Source: Arthrobotrys musiformis (Eukaryota; Ascomycota; Orbiliomycetes; Orbiliales; Orbiliaceae). Taken from it: a DNA stretch of 64,000 nucleotides. The translations under genes were made by a program, and so were the position numbers. The notes under the pieces were generated by a model. The model saw only the letters and a program-made list of their open reading frames with translations. It did no database searches and was not told where the DNA came from. Positions 37,199-48,573 of this stretch are shown here, piece after piece (position 1 is the stretch's first letter; each line of letters opens with the position of its first letter). The stretch covers positions 372,001 through 436,000 of the forward strand of contig JAVHJL010000005.1 of NCBI GenBank assembly GCA_036971715.1, given 5' to 3'.

Positions 37199-39336
37199 AT
37201 GATGCTGCGGCGGGCAGCGGTTAGGCCGTTACAGAATGCTTTGACGTTACGGACGCGAACGGCCTCGGCGCCGGTGGGGTGTCAGTTGGCTTATTTACAG
37301 GTATATTTGTCTTTCCTTTCCTTCGTGGAGGGGTTCAATTGGTGTCGTCTGATATGATACTGTTCTATGAGAGTGCACACGCTAACTGGTGGTATCTACT
37401 ATATAAAACACAGCAGCGACGCTTCCTCGCCGATAAGAAACCCTCAGAGCCCGTCGTCCTCCCGGGCAGCTCATCGACCGTCAAAGATGTCCCTCCCGTC
37501 CCCAAGCTCGAGACACCAGTCACACCATCCCTCACCCCGAAGACCCCTTCGCCAGAAGCCCAGGTGCCATTGACTCCAGACCCGGCCGCGATCCCCACGC
37601 AATCAACCACCCCACCTCCACCCCCTCCACCACCACCAAAGCAGACCCACCGTCTCAGGAACACCTTCATCACCCTCGTCTCCCTCACGTTACTAACCTA
37701 CACCGGTGGCGTCTACTTCTCCCTCCAAAACGACAACTTCCACGACTTCTTCACCGAATACATCCCCTTCGGCGAAACCCTCGTCCTCGAAATCCAAGAC
37801 CGTCAATTCCGCTCCCGATTCCCACACGCAACCCCAGGCACCATCCCCAACCCACCAAACTACCCATCAATCACCATCCCCAAACGCAGCGGGGCAACAT
37901 GGAAACTCAGCGAGAAGGAGGATCCGAATAAAGCACAGCTGGACAGAGATGGACCCTACAAATCCTCCAAGAAGGACGAAGCCGTGAAGACCGTACACCC
38001 TGATACCACCGCTGCCGTAACCGTCGTCTCCGAGAAGGATGTCCCCGATCCAAAGTCCGCGGGAAACCATCTGGATGTTTCCAAACGAACCGGTTCGACG
38101 ACTTCGCTCGGTGATACCACCCCCGCCATTCCACCTGCTGCAGTCGAACACCACGATCCCATCATGCACGATTTGGTCAAGATCATAAACTCAGTGATCG
38201 AAGTGATCAATGCCTCCGACGCCAAAAAGCACTTCGACGACGCCATCGTCTCCGCAAAAGAGGAATTCAAAAACGTCAACTCCAAAATCCAGGAACTCAA
38301 GGCCACCGCTCAAGTTTCCTCCGGAATGGAGGCATCCGAGGTTTCCGAGAAGCTCAAGGAGCAGGAGATCGAGTTTACCAAGGTTGCCAGCGGTATCGTG
38401 CAGACTATGGAGGGACAGCTGGCGCAGGTGGAGAATAAATGGCGGGAGGAGTTTGAGAGGGAACGGGATCTGTTGGCGGAGAGTTATAAATTGAAGCTGG
38501 AGACGGAACTCAAGCGATCCGAAGATCTGTCCGCTGCCAGGCTTGAGAATGAATTACTCGAGCAAGCGTTGAAGCTTAAACGACAATGGGTCGCGGAGTT
38601 GCAGGAACGCGTAGAGCAAGAACGGGACGGAAGACTGGGGAAACTGAAGGAACTAGCCGAGGAGGTTGATAAACTCGGCGAGCTGGCGGGGACGTGGACC
38701 GAAACCCTCGATGAGAACCTGAGAACCCAGAAGATGCACGTAGCATTGGAAGCCGTCAAGGCATCCGTCAACAATCCCGACCAACCCCGCCCCTTCGTTA
38801 GGGAACTGGCGGCATTGAAGGAAGTCTCGGCGGAAGACAATGTCGTCAAAGCCGCGATCGCATCGATAAACCCCATCGCCTACCAAAAGGGCGTCTCCTC
38901 GCCGGCGCAGATAATAGACCGTTTCCGACGTGTGGCGGTTGAAGTGCGAAAAGCAAGCTTGGTACCCGAGGGTGCCGGTGTGTTCGGGCACGCATCGAGT
39001 TGGTTGGCGAGCAAGCTGTTGTTTACGAAGAGCGGGTTGGCGACTAGTGATGATGTCGAGGCTATCCTTGCGAGGACGGAGACGTATTTGCAGGAAGGGG
39101 AGTTGGATAAAGCTGCCAGGGAGATGAATCAGTTGAAAGGGTGGGCGAAGACGTTGGCGGGGGATTGGTTGAGGGATGTTAGGGTGCTGTTGGAGGTTAG
39201 GCAGGCTGTTGATGTGAGTATTTTTCTATCTATTCCCCGGGATATCATACGGAATCGTGTAGTTTGAGGATGCTAACGGGTTTGGGGATAGGTTATTGCG
39301 GCTCAAGCGCGTCTACAGAGTCTCAGGAGGGAATAG
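37199..39336 (+). CDS. MIC60: MICOS complex subunit MIC60 (mitofilin)
   Basis: Three exons (37199-37300, 37414-39213, 39292-39336) encode 648 residues. The N-terminus (MMLRRAAVRPLQNALTLR) is Arg-rich and lacks acid residues, as a mitochondrial presequence should. A Pro-rich stretch (about 60-110) leads to one transmembrane segment (about 115-137). A long Lys/Glu-rich coiled coil spans roughly 320-470, and the C-terminal 200 residues form the mitofilin domain, ending in IAAQARLQSLRRE supplied by the last exon. MIC60 sits in the inner mitochondrial membrane, shapes crista junctions and contacts outer-membrane proteins. Two ATG codons are adjacent at the start. Length and architecture match fungal MIC60. 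Confidence 0.92.
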
Positions 39337-40475
39337 ATTGGATCAAAACTAGACCAGATACAATAGATTCGATCTCTACCCCCCCTCTTTTATCTCAGAA
39401 GAAAAAAAAGCATTGATGAACTGTTGCTACCCTCTTTCCCCTTTCCTTAATGTGTATTTTTCATTCAGGTATAGGGTCCCCTTTTATGTCTATAGTATAT
39501 ATATCGGAGGGGACTCATTTTGTGGATGCTGTTGATTCATGTGTTTATATTTTGATATCTCACTTGCACATATTTCCTGCCGACGCCAGTTATAACGTTA
39601 GCTAGCTTGTTTCTTCTCTTTATTATTCTATAAACCAGGTTGTATTGGGGTTGATATGTTATTTGTATCGGACGTACGGCCCCGGCAGGAATAAACGAGG
39701 GCCTAGGCTGAAGGACATGCATATGACACTTCTGACACCCGCGGTGTTTTGCATGTACTCCCCCCAGAACTAGTCCAGACCCTCAGCACGAGAGTATTAG
39801 GGGGATCGAGTCAAGATCACCACGATGGGCGCAGCGGACGTCACGAAAGTACTGTGCACGCCACCGGACCACCACACCTGTGATATCCAACGGGGTCATC
39901 TGACCAACCAACGAAGGAATGGCATTCCACACTTCTCGACAACATATCAGCTAGTTTTAGTATAGTGCGGCAATCCCCGAGGCTTCCCATCCAGCCATCC
40001 CGTTTTTCCCTGCCCGTCCGTTTGAGGGGAGGGGTTAGGATCGTGCATGAGGAACAGGAGCCAGGACCGGGGGGCGGGCCACTTATGTCATACCATTGAT
40101 TCTCGAGATCACGCTTTTTATACAGATAATTATCCGGGGTAAAGCACATATAAACCCGCCCCTCCCGGTAAATTCATAACTTCAATATATCTCACCCACC
40201 GACTGTTAAATCTAAATTAAATTGAATTCTATATTTACACTTTTTGGTTGCAAAAGGGCGGGGAAGCTAAAGTCACTGGAAGTCAGACATTCTGGAACTC
40301 AAATCTGTATAAATCCACTGCCTCTCCTCCTGCTCCTCTTCTATTGTATTCTCCCCATAACCCACCTACCTCTTACATCACAGCATCATCATCATCATTA
40401 TTATTATCATTATCACAACTATCACCATCCTCTCCTCTAAAATACAGTAAAACAAAATAAGATAAGATAGATAAA
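39337..40475. other. Intergenic region between MIC60 and RPEL genes
   Basis: No coding region is supported. A trinucleotide-rich ATC/ATT tract at about 40384-40415 and CT-rich sequence precede the RPEL start codon, probably within its 5' leader. Confidence 0.5.
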
Positions 40476-40892
40476 ATGACCGACGTCAGCACCGCCCAGC
40501 CCGACACCGTCGTCGACACCTCCCCCATCGTCCCAGCCTCAGCCCCGCACACCCAATTCGAACGCCGCCTCTCCCTCCGTCCCGAAGCCCAATCCCTCGT
40601 CGACCGCAACATCCTGCACTCGACCCCCACCGCCGCCCCCTCCCTCGCCGCCCACAAGGATGAACTCAAACACGCCATGCTAGCCGACAACCTCAAACGC
40701 GGCCTCGCCACCCGTCCCGAACGCAAGGAACTCGAGGAACGCGGCATCCTACCCGACGAACACGTTTCCCCCGCGATCCTGGGCAAGACCAGGGAGTTGG
40801 AGAAGAGCATGTTGAGCGATAGTTTGAATACGAAGCTTACGCAGCGGCCGAGGGTGGAGGAGGTTATGGAGAAGGGGATCTTGAGTCGTTAG
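40476..40892 (+). CDS. Small protein with three RPEL repeats
   Basis: One uninterrupted exon encodes 138 residues. Three RPEL-type repeats are visible: RRLSLRPEAQSLVDRNIL (30-47), KRGLATRPERKELEERGIL (74-92) and NTKLTQRPRVEEVMEKGIL (118-136), each with the Arg-Pro core followed by a helix and a Gly/Asn-Ile-Leu end. In animal MRTF and Phactr proteins RPEL repeats bind monomeric actin; fungi have short proteins consisting of little else, of unclear role. The N-terminal 27 residues are Thr/Ser/Pro-rich and probably disordered. G-actin binding is an inference from the repeats. No signal peptide or membrane segment. Confidence 0.88.
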   Translation: MTDVSTAQPDTVVDTSPIVPASAPHTQFERRLSLRPEAQSLVDRNILHSTPTAAPSLAAHKDELKHAMLADNLKRGLATRPERKELEERGILPDEHVSPAILGKTRELEKSMLSDSLNTKLTQRPRVEEVMEKGILSR

Positions 40893-41648
40893 TTACCCTT
40901 TTTTCTTCCCTTTTGTCTTCGGTTCATGTTTGTTTGTGATTGTGGAGAAGTGGGTTTGGTGATATCATATGTGCGCTAGCTGACTGACTGCCGTGTGTTG
41001 TCCACGCCACAGCCGAGGAGGATCCACGAACCCCCCATTGAATTCTACCTGGGAAATTAGACTGAAATGGAGAGAAGTAATGGAATGCACGAACAGCACA
41101 GCGAAATGGAAATAAGAAATGAACAAAAAAAAGAGGGAATACGAATCAACGGCGTTCTAACGGAGGAGGAAACAAAAAAACAACATTTGGAACAAAAAAA
41201 TGGGCTGGAGAAATTCGAATTTGATCTTGCCGTCTTTTTTCTTTCTTGTTTTTAATTGAGGATGTTTATGAGGTTTTTTAGTCTTTTTTTTATCAGAAAA
41301 AAAACGATAAAAAGGGACGAACTGAAGGGAAATGGAAATATCTTGTCTATTTTGTCTATGAGCAGTACGGAGCAGTGCTTCTATTGCCTCTATCGTACAC
41401 TGTACTGTGCCGGGGTGTACTTGTGTGCTCTCCTCGCTATATCTATATCGCTGGAGCTGTGGCTACCTGCTGAGTTGGGCGCCTGCAGCCCGGCCGGATT
41501 GAGCAATTGAGTCACCGCGCTGGTCCCTGCTGGTATGCATAAGTATATGTATAAAACACCAAGCAGTGGTGTCGGGATATCATGGTCCAGTATAATTCGG
41601 ATCCTTCACCAAATCTTCATTCCCAATTGACAGAGACTTTGAGTAGTA
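40893..41648. other. Intergenic region downstream of the RPEL gene
   Basis: The stretch is rich in A and T tracts, with scattered open frames of poor composition. No gene is supported. Confidence 0.45.
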
Positions 41649-42950
41649 ATGTCCTCCAGCATCGAAAGTATTCACCTCCACGGTGATATCAATGGCAAAG
41701 ATATGGCACAAAATACCACACAGACCAACACACCTCCGTTCCTCGCCCTGCCGCGGGACATCCTCTTCCTCTTTCTGCGCTATCTGGACTACACCGACAC
41801 CGTATCCCTCTCTCTGACCACAAAGGGCCTCTTCTACTTGAACCCCACGGAGTCATCGAGCAATTGGCCGGGGAAACATTGTAATCGATTCATATACCGT
41901 AAACTACTCCCGTCGCAATCACCACAACAGACCGTTCCACCGGTAGCAGAGGAGATAAACCACTGCCCTTATTGCGCGCACATCCTCTGCCCGCCCACCT
42001 GCTCGAGTGCACTCCTCCTAGACTATAGGTCCGGAATATTCTATCCGGCGCGGATATACCCCCCTCCCGCGGTCGCATACAAAGAAGAAGGAGAAGACTA
42101 CTCCCGTTCTAACGACCCTCTCCCCAACTGCAAAGAACACTTCACAAAACTCCCCCCTCACCCTCACAAACGCGGTTACACGAACTCACAGATCAAAAAA
42201 TACCAAAGGGACCTAAAGTTCGCAGCGAGGAAACAGCGAATCTCGCAGAATGGGGCTTATTCGTCGAATCCGTATAAAACGATCTGGTGCGAACACCATC
42301 GGTGTCCTATAGATCTCATCGATAGGAATTTCCATAGTAAGACTCCCACGGTGGGGTCTTATCGCTTCTTCACGGATCTTTATTCAACCGAGTGGACGAG
42401 GGTTAGGAACGGTTTACAGCGCATGTCACTACCGGCCGGGACGAGGGATATCGAACCCCCGGAAGCGGTGGAGATCCCGGATTTCAAGAGTACATTCTTG
42501 AATAAAATATGTCCGCATTGCAGATTATGCATTGATCCGCAACCCTGGATTGCGGTTGGGGAGAAGAGGTGTCGGTGTCCGAGGCATAAAGTACAAATCC
42601 CTGGCGGGTCTCTGCGATACCCGCGGTTCACAGATGAGTATGCGAGGTACTGTAAATGCGAATCCGTGGATGTGAAGTTCATGTACATCGAGGGGTTCAC
42701 AGTGGGGCTTCCGGGGGATTGTCGGCATGAACATGATCTTGTGGTTGCGGTGGAGGTTGCGGTGGAGGTTGAAGTTGTTAAGGCTGAGGAGCTTTTTAGG
42801 CGAGGCGGTGGGGGATTGAATGGAGGGGTGCGGAGGGTTTTGGAGGTGGTGAGGCCGAGGGAGTTTTGGGCTGCTGTCGGGAGTAGGCGGTATAAAGGGC
42901 TGGAGAAGTCGTACTTGTATGAGGATTGTGAGACTTGCGGGAGGGGGTAG
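41649..42950 (+). CDS. F-box-like cysteine-rich protein, copy 1
   Basis: A single-exon frame encodes 433 residues. Residues about 30-65 (LPRDILFLFLRYLDYTDTV, then SLTTKGL) resemble an F-box, which would tie the protein to an SCF ubiquitin ligase through Skp1. Beyond it are CPYC...CPPTC (near 107-119) and a distal CPHC...C...CRCPRH cluster (near 288-315), suggesting zinc binding. The downstream gene at 43366 shares the same order of motifs, including SLTTKGL, LCPPTC, GIFYP and YKTIWC, so the two are tandem paralogues. The substrate is unknown and the Val/Glu-rich C-terminal segment is poorly conserved between copies. The F-box call is from pattern, not a search. Confidence 0.75.
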   Translation: MSSSIESIHLHGDINGKDMAQNTTQTNTPPFLALPRDILFLFLRYLDYTDTVSLSLTTKGLFYLNPTESSSNWPGKHCNRFIYRKLLPSQSPQQTVPPVAEEINHCPYCAHILCPPTCSSALLLDYRSGIFYPARIYPPPAVAYKEEGEDYSRSNDPLPNCKEHFTKLPPHPHKRGYTNSQIKKYQRDLKFAARKQRISQNGAYSSNPYKTIWCEHHRCPIDLIDRNFHSKTPTVGSYRFFTDLYSTEWTRVRNGLQRMSLPAGTRDIEPPEAVEIPDFKSTFLNKICPHCRLCIDPQPWIAVGEKRCRCPRHKVQIPGGSLRYPRFTDEYARYCKCESVDVKFMYIEGFTVGLPGDCRHEHDLVVAVEVAVEVEVVKAEELFRRGGGGLNGGVRRVLEVVRPREFWAAVGSRRYKGLEKSYLYEDCETCGRG

Positions 42951-43365
42951 GCGGTTCTTTTTGTATATATACCTATAGATATCTACGGAATATAATTATT
43001 TATATATACTCTGCCTCAGGAGCATTTGGTTTGGAGTGGTCTCGTACCCAGACATCACGAAGAGGGCGTCTCGAGGTCAAATTTATATGTAGTACAAGAG
43101 CTCCTCAGCACCCGCATCTCCCCATGCATACCTGCGCATATCCAAATACTCCAAGCTTCAATACACCCAATCAACGGGAACCCAAGAAGGCAGTCTCGAT
43201 TCTCAGAATTCTGACAACTCACCGTTCCACATGACTCACAAAACCCTCGCAAAAACCTCACAAACTCATTGCGGTCCGCGAGACAATTTCCGTCTATAAA
43301 TTGGCTCGTCCCCGAACCACTTATCACCACGCAATCCGCAAGCAACTTCACCATCCAATTGGCCA
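42951..43365. other. Spacer between the two F-box-like paralogues
   Basis: The 415-bp spacer carries one mini-element copy near 43034-43066 and otherwise AT-rich sequence. The downstream gene's promoter must lie here. Confidence 0.5.
43034..43066 (+). repeat. Mini-element copy, ATCAC subtype
   Basis: AGTGGTCTCGTACCCAGAC is followed by ATCACGAAGAGGGC. It matches the minus-strand copy near 13.9 kb over about 28 nt with one difference. I see no convincing direct repeat on its flanks. It is one of only two clear copies in the gene-dense half. Confidence 0.6.
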
Positions 43366-44478
43366 ATGGCATCAAACATGATACCTCCCACTGCCTCCCC
43401 CGGCGCTCTCATACAAACCTCACCTTTCCTAAACATTCCCCAAGATATATTAGTCATAATCCTAAAACACCTATCATACATTGATCTAATCGCCCTCTCC
43501 CTGACCACAAAGGGTCTCCGCTACGTCTCACCCCCAGACACCCACGAATCCAAACCCGAAAAATACTGCATCCGGAGAATCTACCGATCCCTCCTCCCGC
43601 CCAGAACCAACGCCGGCACCTGCTCCTACTGCTCCCACCCGCTATGCCCGCCCACCTGTTCCCCCGCAATAATACTCGATGCAGAAACAGGGATATTCTA
43701 CCCATCGCGTCTATTCCCCACAGAAGCCTCCGCCGCCCCAACATCAGACTTCCCAGAAACCATAAACTGCGGAGCACACTTCCCCGAAACCCCTCCGCAG
43801 GAATGGGATAACACCCCCACATCCACATCCCCAACCTACAAAACAATCTGGTGCGACCACCACCGCTGTCCCCCCCACCTCCTCTCCGAAAACTTCCACA
43901 AGCCCAACCCGTCAACAGGCGCATACCGCCTCTACCACGACTACCTCTCCCAACCCTGGACCACCGTCCGAACCTCCCTAACAAAATACCACTCATACAC
44001 GCAATATGGCTGCCCCGTCTCCCGCCACTACGGTCTGCAAAGAACAAACCCTCAACCCCCAACCTTCCACAGACACCAAATAACCCACTTCGACATCCTC
44101 TGCATCCACTGTCGGAATTCAATCGGTTACACGGCCGGACGACGGCCGTGGGAGGATCGCACCTGCCGGTGTCCTCATAGGTGGTGTAGGTGCGGTCAAC
44201 CTTGTATAAAAGTCATCTTAGTAAAAGCGTTCGATGTATCTTTCGCCAATGGGAGGAAGAGGGAGTTGTATCTTGGATTGGCGGTGGAGATGGATACTAA
44301 GACTATAAATTGGACCGAATACATCAAACTCGCCAGGCCGGAGGGTCTTACGGCGCAGTTGGAGATTATATATAACGAGGAAGAGGGGTTTGAGGATGAA
44401 GGCGGGGGGGTGTATGCGGACTGTGAGGTGTGTGGGGCTGCAAGGGCCCGCGATTGGGAGGTGGATACTGGTTGTTGA
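43366..44478 (+). CDS. F-box-like cysteine-rich protein, copy 2
   Basis: A single exon encodes 370 residues. It begins MASNMIPP and has the F-box-like region IPQDILVIILKHLSYIDLI followed by SLTTKGL (about 24-55), then CSYC...CPPTC, GIFYPSRLFP, YKTIWCDHHRCP and a C-terminal CIHC...CRCPHRWCRCG cluster. These match copy 1 in order and spacing, so this is a diverged tandem duplicate. Its GC-rich, C-biased third codon positions in the first two thirds differ from copy 1, where this bias is weaker. An adaptor role in protein degradation is inferred; the Cys/His residues probably bind zinc. The start was chosen because the F-box-like segment begins shortly after it. Confidence 0.75.
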   Translation: MASNMIPPTASPGALIQTSPFLNIPQDILVIILKHLSYIDLIALSLTTKGLRYVSPPDTHESKPEKYCIRRIYRSLLPPRTNAGTCSYCSHPLCPPTCSPAIILDAETGIFYPSRLFPTEASAAPTSDFPETINCGAHFPETPPQEWDNTPTSTSPTYKTIWCDHHRCPPHLLSENFHKPNPSTGAYRLYHDYLSQPWTTVRTSLTKYHSYTQYGCPVSRHYGLQRTNPQPPTFHRHQITHFDILCIHCRNSIGYTAGRRPWEDRTCRCPHRWCRCGQPCIKVILVKAFDVSFANGRKRELYLGLAVEMDTKTINWTEYIKLARPEGLTAQLEIIYNEEEGFEDEGGGVYADCEVCGAARARDWEVDTGC

Positions 44479-45249
44479 GTATGTGTTGAGATCTGTGGTA
44501 TTTTCTTTATATGTAATAGATGGAAGGATGTATAATATATTATTGTAGACTCTGCTTGCTTTTAAAGTTAACAATTGATAGATGTATAGATGGCTTTGAC
44601 AATTATAACTGTAAATATATTTACTCAAATACACCAAGAACGGTGAACCCCGAATCCAGATCAACAAATAAGTGAACCAGTAAAAGGTAGGGAGTACTCG
44701 ACAAGCCATAGCCAGCCAACATAAAAACAGCAGTCAAATAGGTATAGAGGGGGTATATAAATCCATCACATCCTAGCTACTTAGGTATATAGCTAACTAC
44801 AAAAAACGACATCTCAAATCAGATGTAGATAAATTATTTCAAAAAGTTCTCTATGAACGCCGTCAATTCTTTTTTTGTTTGTCCCCAAGCCAAAATCAAA
44901 AAAAAAAGAAATAGCGCTCATGGTTTCTGGACCCAAATGCCTTTTCCTTGCCAAAAAAACAAAAGACGGAACGAATCCCGCGAAATAGCTGAAAAAGCTG
45001 TCGGATGAATAGCTAGGTAGATCGATTCTTGCCACAGAGAGAAACAAAAAAAGGGAGAAAAATGGTATAATGAGTGTCCCACCCAGGCCGTATCGTCGTA
45101 TCGAAAAACTGTCGAGGAATAAAAAGAAATAGGAGGAGGTGTGTAGCATATATAACTTGTGTATACGCTCGCCAAACGATAATGGTATTATGTCGCAAAA
45201 ATATATTGAAAAAAGTCGTATGAACAAATGGGGAGGGCGTAGGGTCGGT
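44479..45249. other. Convergent intergenic region
   Basis: It lies between the 3' ends of the F-box-like copy 2 and the 906-residue gene. It is AT-rich with A and T tracts, and no coding region is supported. Confidence 0.5.
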
Positions 45250-48200
45250 TTAATTACCGCCGCCGCCGCTTAGCAGAAATCGCTCTTCGGCTTGTCTTCT
45301 TCGCTTCTCGATGACGCCTCGCATTCGTCTTCGCTCCTGAATGAGCTGGTCCCAGACGGAGATGAACCGCACTTGGCCTGTTCGAAAGTTAGCTTTAGCC
45401 ATTCTTTTTTTTGAAAGTGGATACGAAACGTACTCTCTGCATCTTCAAATTCGATCTCGAAGGTTCTGAACATCGGAAAGTTCTCCTCGTCATCCGGGGC
45501 GAGACCCTTCATATCGAGTCTGATACCGCCCTTCTTTCGTCCTCCACCCACAACCTTGGCTTTCACGCCATCGCGGGATTTGAACAGAGCACGACCGGTG
45601 TACTTTGTCGGCTCGAAAACGAGGGTATTCCCCTTCTTCGATTGACGAAGCGTAATATCATCCGTGACTACCACCCCGCAAAATGTCATTAGTATGTTGA
45701 AGACGGAAGGAGTGGGAAGGCCAAACTGCATACTAAACACTGTGACAAAATCATTCGATCTCCCCAAATAAACCATCATCCTCGACCACTTAAGTCGCAT
45801 AACATCCGGGTTCGCATGAGTCCGTGAAGTCCCCACGGTTACAAAAGATGCAGAATCATCAATCGTGCGTTTGCTAGCCGGGGCCGGGTGCCAGAGCTGG
45901 ACTCTGGTGTTGTCGATCCGTCGAGTCTCCTTGGCTGCGCCCTTCAGGCGTACGAAGCGGACGGTTTCACTATATTTATACCATTTGTCAGTTGTGGATC
46001 GTTGAAAAAGATCGGATCGTGAGATTTTTGGGGTATCACTAATCATTTTCGCCGTAATGTGGGTTGTCGTGCATATGCATACGAACACGCATAGGCAGAA
46101 CACCATGTGTGCATTATGCATACGCTTTTGGGGGGAAGCTGTAATTTAAAGCCAAGGAAAGGCGAGGGGCAATGTGCTTACATATCAAGATAGCAAACTT
46201 CGCCCAACAGAGCGGATTGGAAATCGAGCATCTCTGGAACGGTCTGAAATCTGAATGATGGGATGGCTGGGATTTCTCGCTCCGGCATGATTTCGAGGGG
46301 CCGCCGGGATTTGTTTACATCTTCGACCTCACGGAGCCAAAGCACCGGGCGGGCGAGAGGGTCGTATCCACTGTTTAGAAATGTCAATTTTGTTTGAGAA
46401 TATGAAATAAAATAAGCGACTAGATCTTACTATTCTGGGACGAGTTCGAGCTCTCGCGATCTGAAATTTTGCGAATGCGAAATTGGTGCGGAAGGGTTGT
46501 CGAGAACCGTAGTGACGAAACGGTAGACGTCTGTGACGGAGTTTCTGTAGACGCGGAGCTCCGAGGGATCGTACCGCCCCTCAACAGTATTCGAGGTTTG
46601 GGGTTTCCTGGCGCCTGTTTAGCGTGATTCGATACAAAATGTGTGAAAGTAAACCTACCCTTGATAGATAAGTGCGTCGCCAGGTTTGAGGTTCTCCTCG
46701 CCTTTGCTATCTCTCGAGGCGATCGAAGGGGGCCGTTGGCCACGGATTAGAAGGTCGGTACCCAGGGTATCAGGAGAGAATGGGAGATCCAAATAAGGCT
46801 GAGGTGGCTTGTTAGCTGCAAATCTGGTTTCCACGTGTACGGGACGTTTCGAGAGTAAGTTTACATCAGGAGAAAGTGCGAACGAATTACTTTGCGGCGC
46901 TCGTGAGAACGAATCATGGAAATCGCTCGGATGTGGCCTGCCTGCCGCTGATGATTCCGAACCACGATGTCCGGGCGGGCTGATGATCGCAGTTATATCT
47001 GAGTCTCTTCTGACAGGTGGGTTGAAGAAACCAGAGTCAGATGTCCTCGCGGCAGGCCCACTCGAGGAATCTCGGATGTAATTCGACGACCCACGACCTC
47101 GCCCGGATTCCGAGGATTGGCCGTTTGAGCCGTCTGAATATGAAGAATCCCGCTGTCGCGACAGGCTAGTCTCTCGCGGCGAACGAGCTCCAGATTCGTA
47201 AACAGGCAAAGGCTGATAGCTCGGCGTAATGAGAGGGTGAAGCCCAGTATTAGATGCCGACCCTGCGGAACCCGTCGATGATACAGGCCGCCTCGGTATT
47301 CTCATCGACCCAGTTCCTTGATACGATAGGTTGCTACTTATCGGCGGGCTATGTGGCACAAAGTCTGCCGATAAATTTGTAGGTGAGTCCGACGAGCCTC
47401 TACTACTCAGCGACGGCTGTATCCTCATGCCGCTGATATGAGCGATCTCATCGAATCGCACTTTATCTCTCTCCCTCTCCCTTTCTCTCGCATTGTTCCC
47501 GGTATGTGAAACATAGTACGTAGGACTATGCGCCGGCGAGCCGTTTTCCTGGCTATCCAGCGTCTGTGTCGAGTTATTCCTGGAAGAACTTCCTGATTGA
47601 CTGCGACCCGTATCCGAGGAGTTCGACATCGAGTTCGTCCGGTGGACACCGTAAAACGCCTGGTTGTTCGAAGGTCTCCGGGTTTGCCTGCTGGTACCCC
47701 CATTGTGTATCCCAATACCCATACCAATGTACTTCACATCTGAACCCCATATGCTCGACTCCTTCTGGTTTGGCATTTGTAGGACCCTTGGTGATGCTGG
47801 CGATACTATAGTTTCCTCCTCTGTATCGCGACTTATTAACGCTGTTGTTCTAAAGCGACCTTCTTCGTCCGTAAGCCCTAGATTCGCCATCTGTTCCGAC
47901 ATGGTCGTGGGCACTGGTATCGGCATTTCTATTACGGGCTGTACCGGTACCGGTCTTCTGACTTCATGTCCCAGAATCTCGAGCGCTCGATGTCTACAAA
48001 TGCATGCGAAACATGTGTTGTTAGTGGGTGAGACTACACGCTGCCAACACGCGGGGCAATTAGGGGAAGGGCATCGATGGCATGTCATCGAACAGCATCG
48101 ATATCGATATCGACACACGCCGACTCGAGGTGGGAGGTAATGTATTCTTACACGTCCATAGTCCGGTCGAGCACGAGTATATTGTGTATCGACCTGCTCT

Positions 48201-48573
48201 GCTTCTTCATAGCAGCGCTCAACTTCTCCAGCTCCGACAGGTCCTCGCCTGTAATGGCCTCCCAGGGCCGTCCATTCTCATTGTTCTCCCGTATCAGGGC
48301 GCCCAGCTCTTCTATCGTCGTCCTGAAGTCTCCGATCCGTGGGACGTATTTGTTAACCTGCGCCTGGACATTTCCTACAAACAACCCGTTGTCTACGCTG
48401 CCCTGCTCGTCGAGTAGTCTGAGACAGGCGCTGAGGACTAGCAGTCTATCCCCGCAAACCTGGTAAGCCTGCGATGCAGCACCCCGCGACTCGATAAAGT
48501 TGTTATTGTACAGCCGGAAACCAATATGGGAGGTCCTTAGGAAGTCGCTGAAGTCGTAATCGTGGGAAGCCAT
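45250..48573 (-). CDS. Large Ser-rich protein of unknown function
   Basis: Seven exons (48573-48152, 47993-46659, 46607-46431, 46370-46182, 45969-45734, 45667-45434, 45377-45250) join to 906 residues with consistent phase. I do not recognise the family. Residues 1-141 are a compact helical region (MASHDYDFSDFLRTSHIGF start). About 200-580 is Ser/Pro/Arg-rich and probably disordered. The last 300 residues look folded again, with RVYRNSVTDVYRFV and a C-terminal Arg/Glu-rich helix (DQLIQERRRMRGVIEKRRRQ). The 66-nt intron before exon 6 has a TACTAATGAC branch site. The 56-nt intron before exon 7 has GCTAAC; splicing it replaces a Ser-rich tail with the charged helix, which I consider the better model. 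An ordered-disordered-ordered layout suggests a signalling or scaffold role, but that is a guess. Confidence 0.75.

Noticed and set aside
41067..41255. Lys/Glu-rich plus-strand frame downstream of the RPEL gene
   Set aside because: It arises from A-rich sequence; no start context, no homologue recognised.
43454..44122. 222-codon minus-strand frame opposite the second F-box-like gene
   Set aside because: A shadow of the C-rich plus-strand codon positions; Gly/Arg-rich composition with no conserved features.
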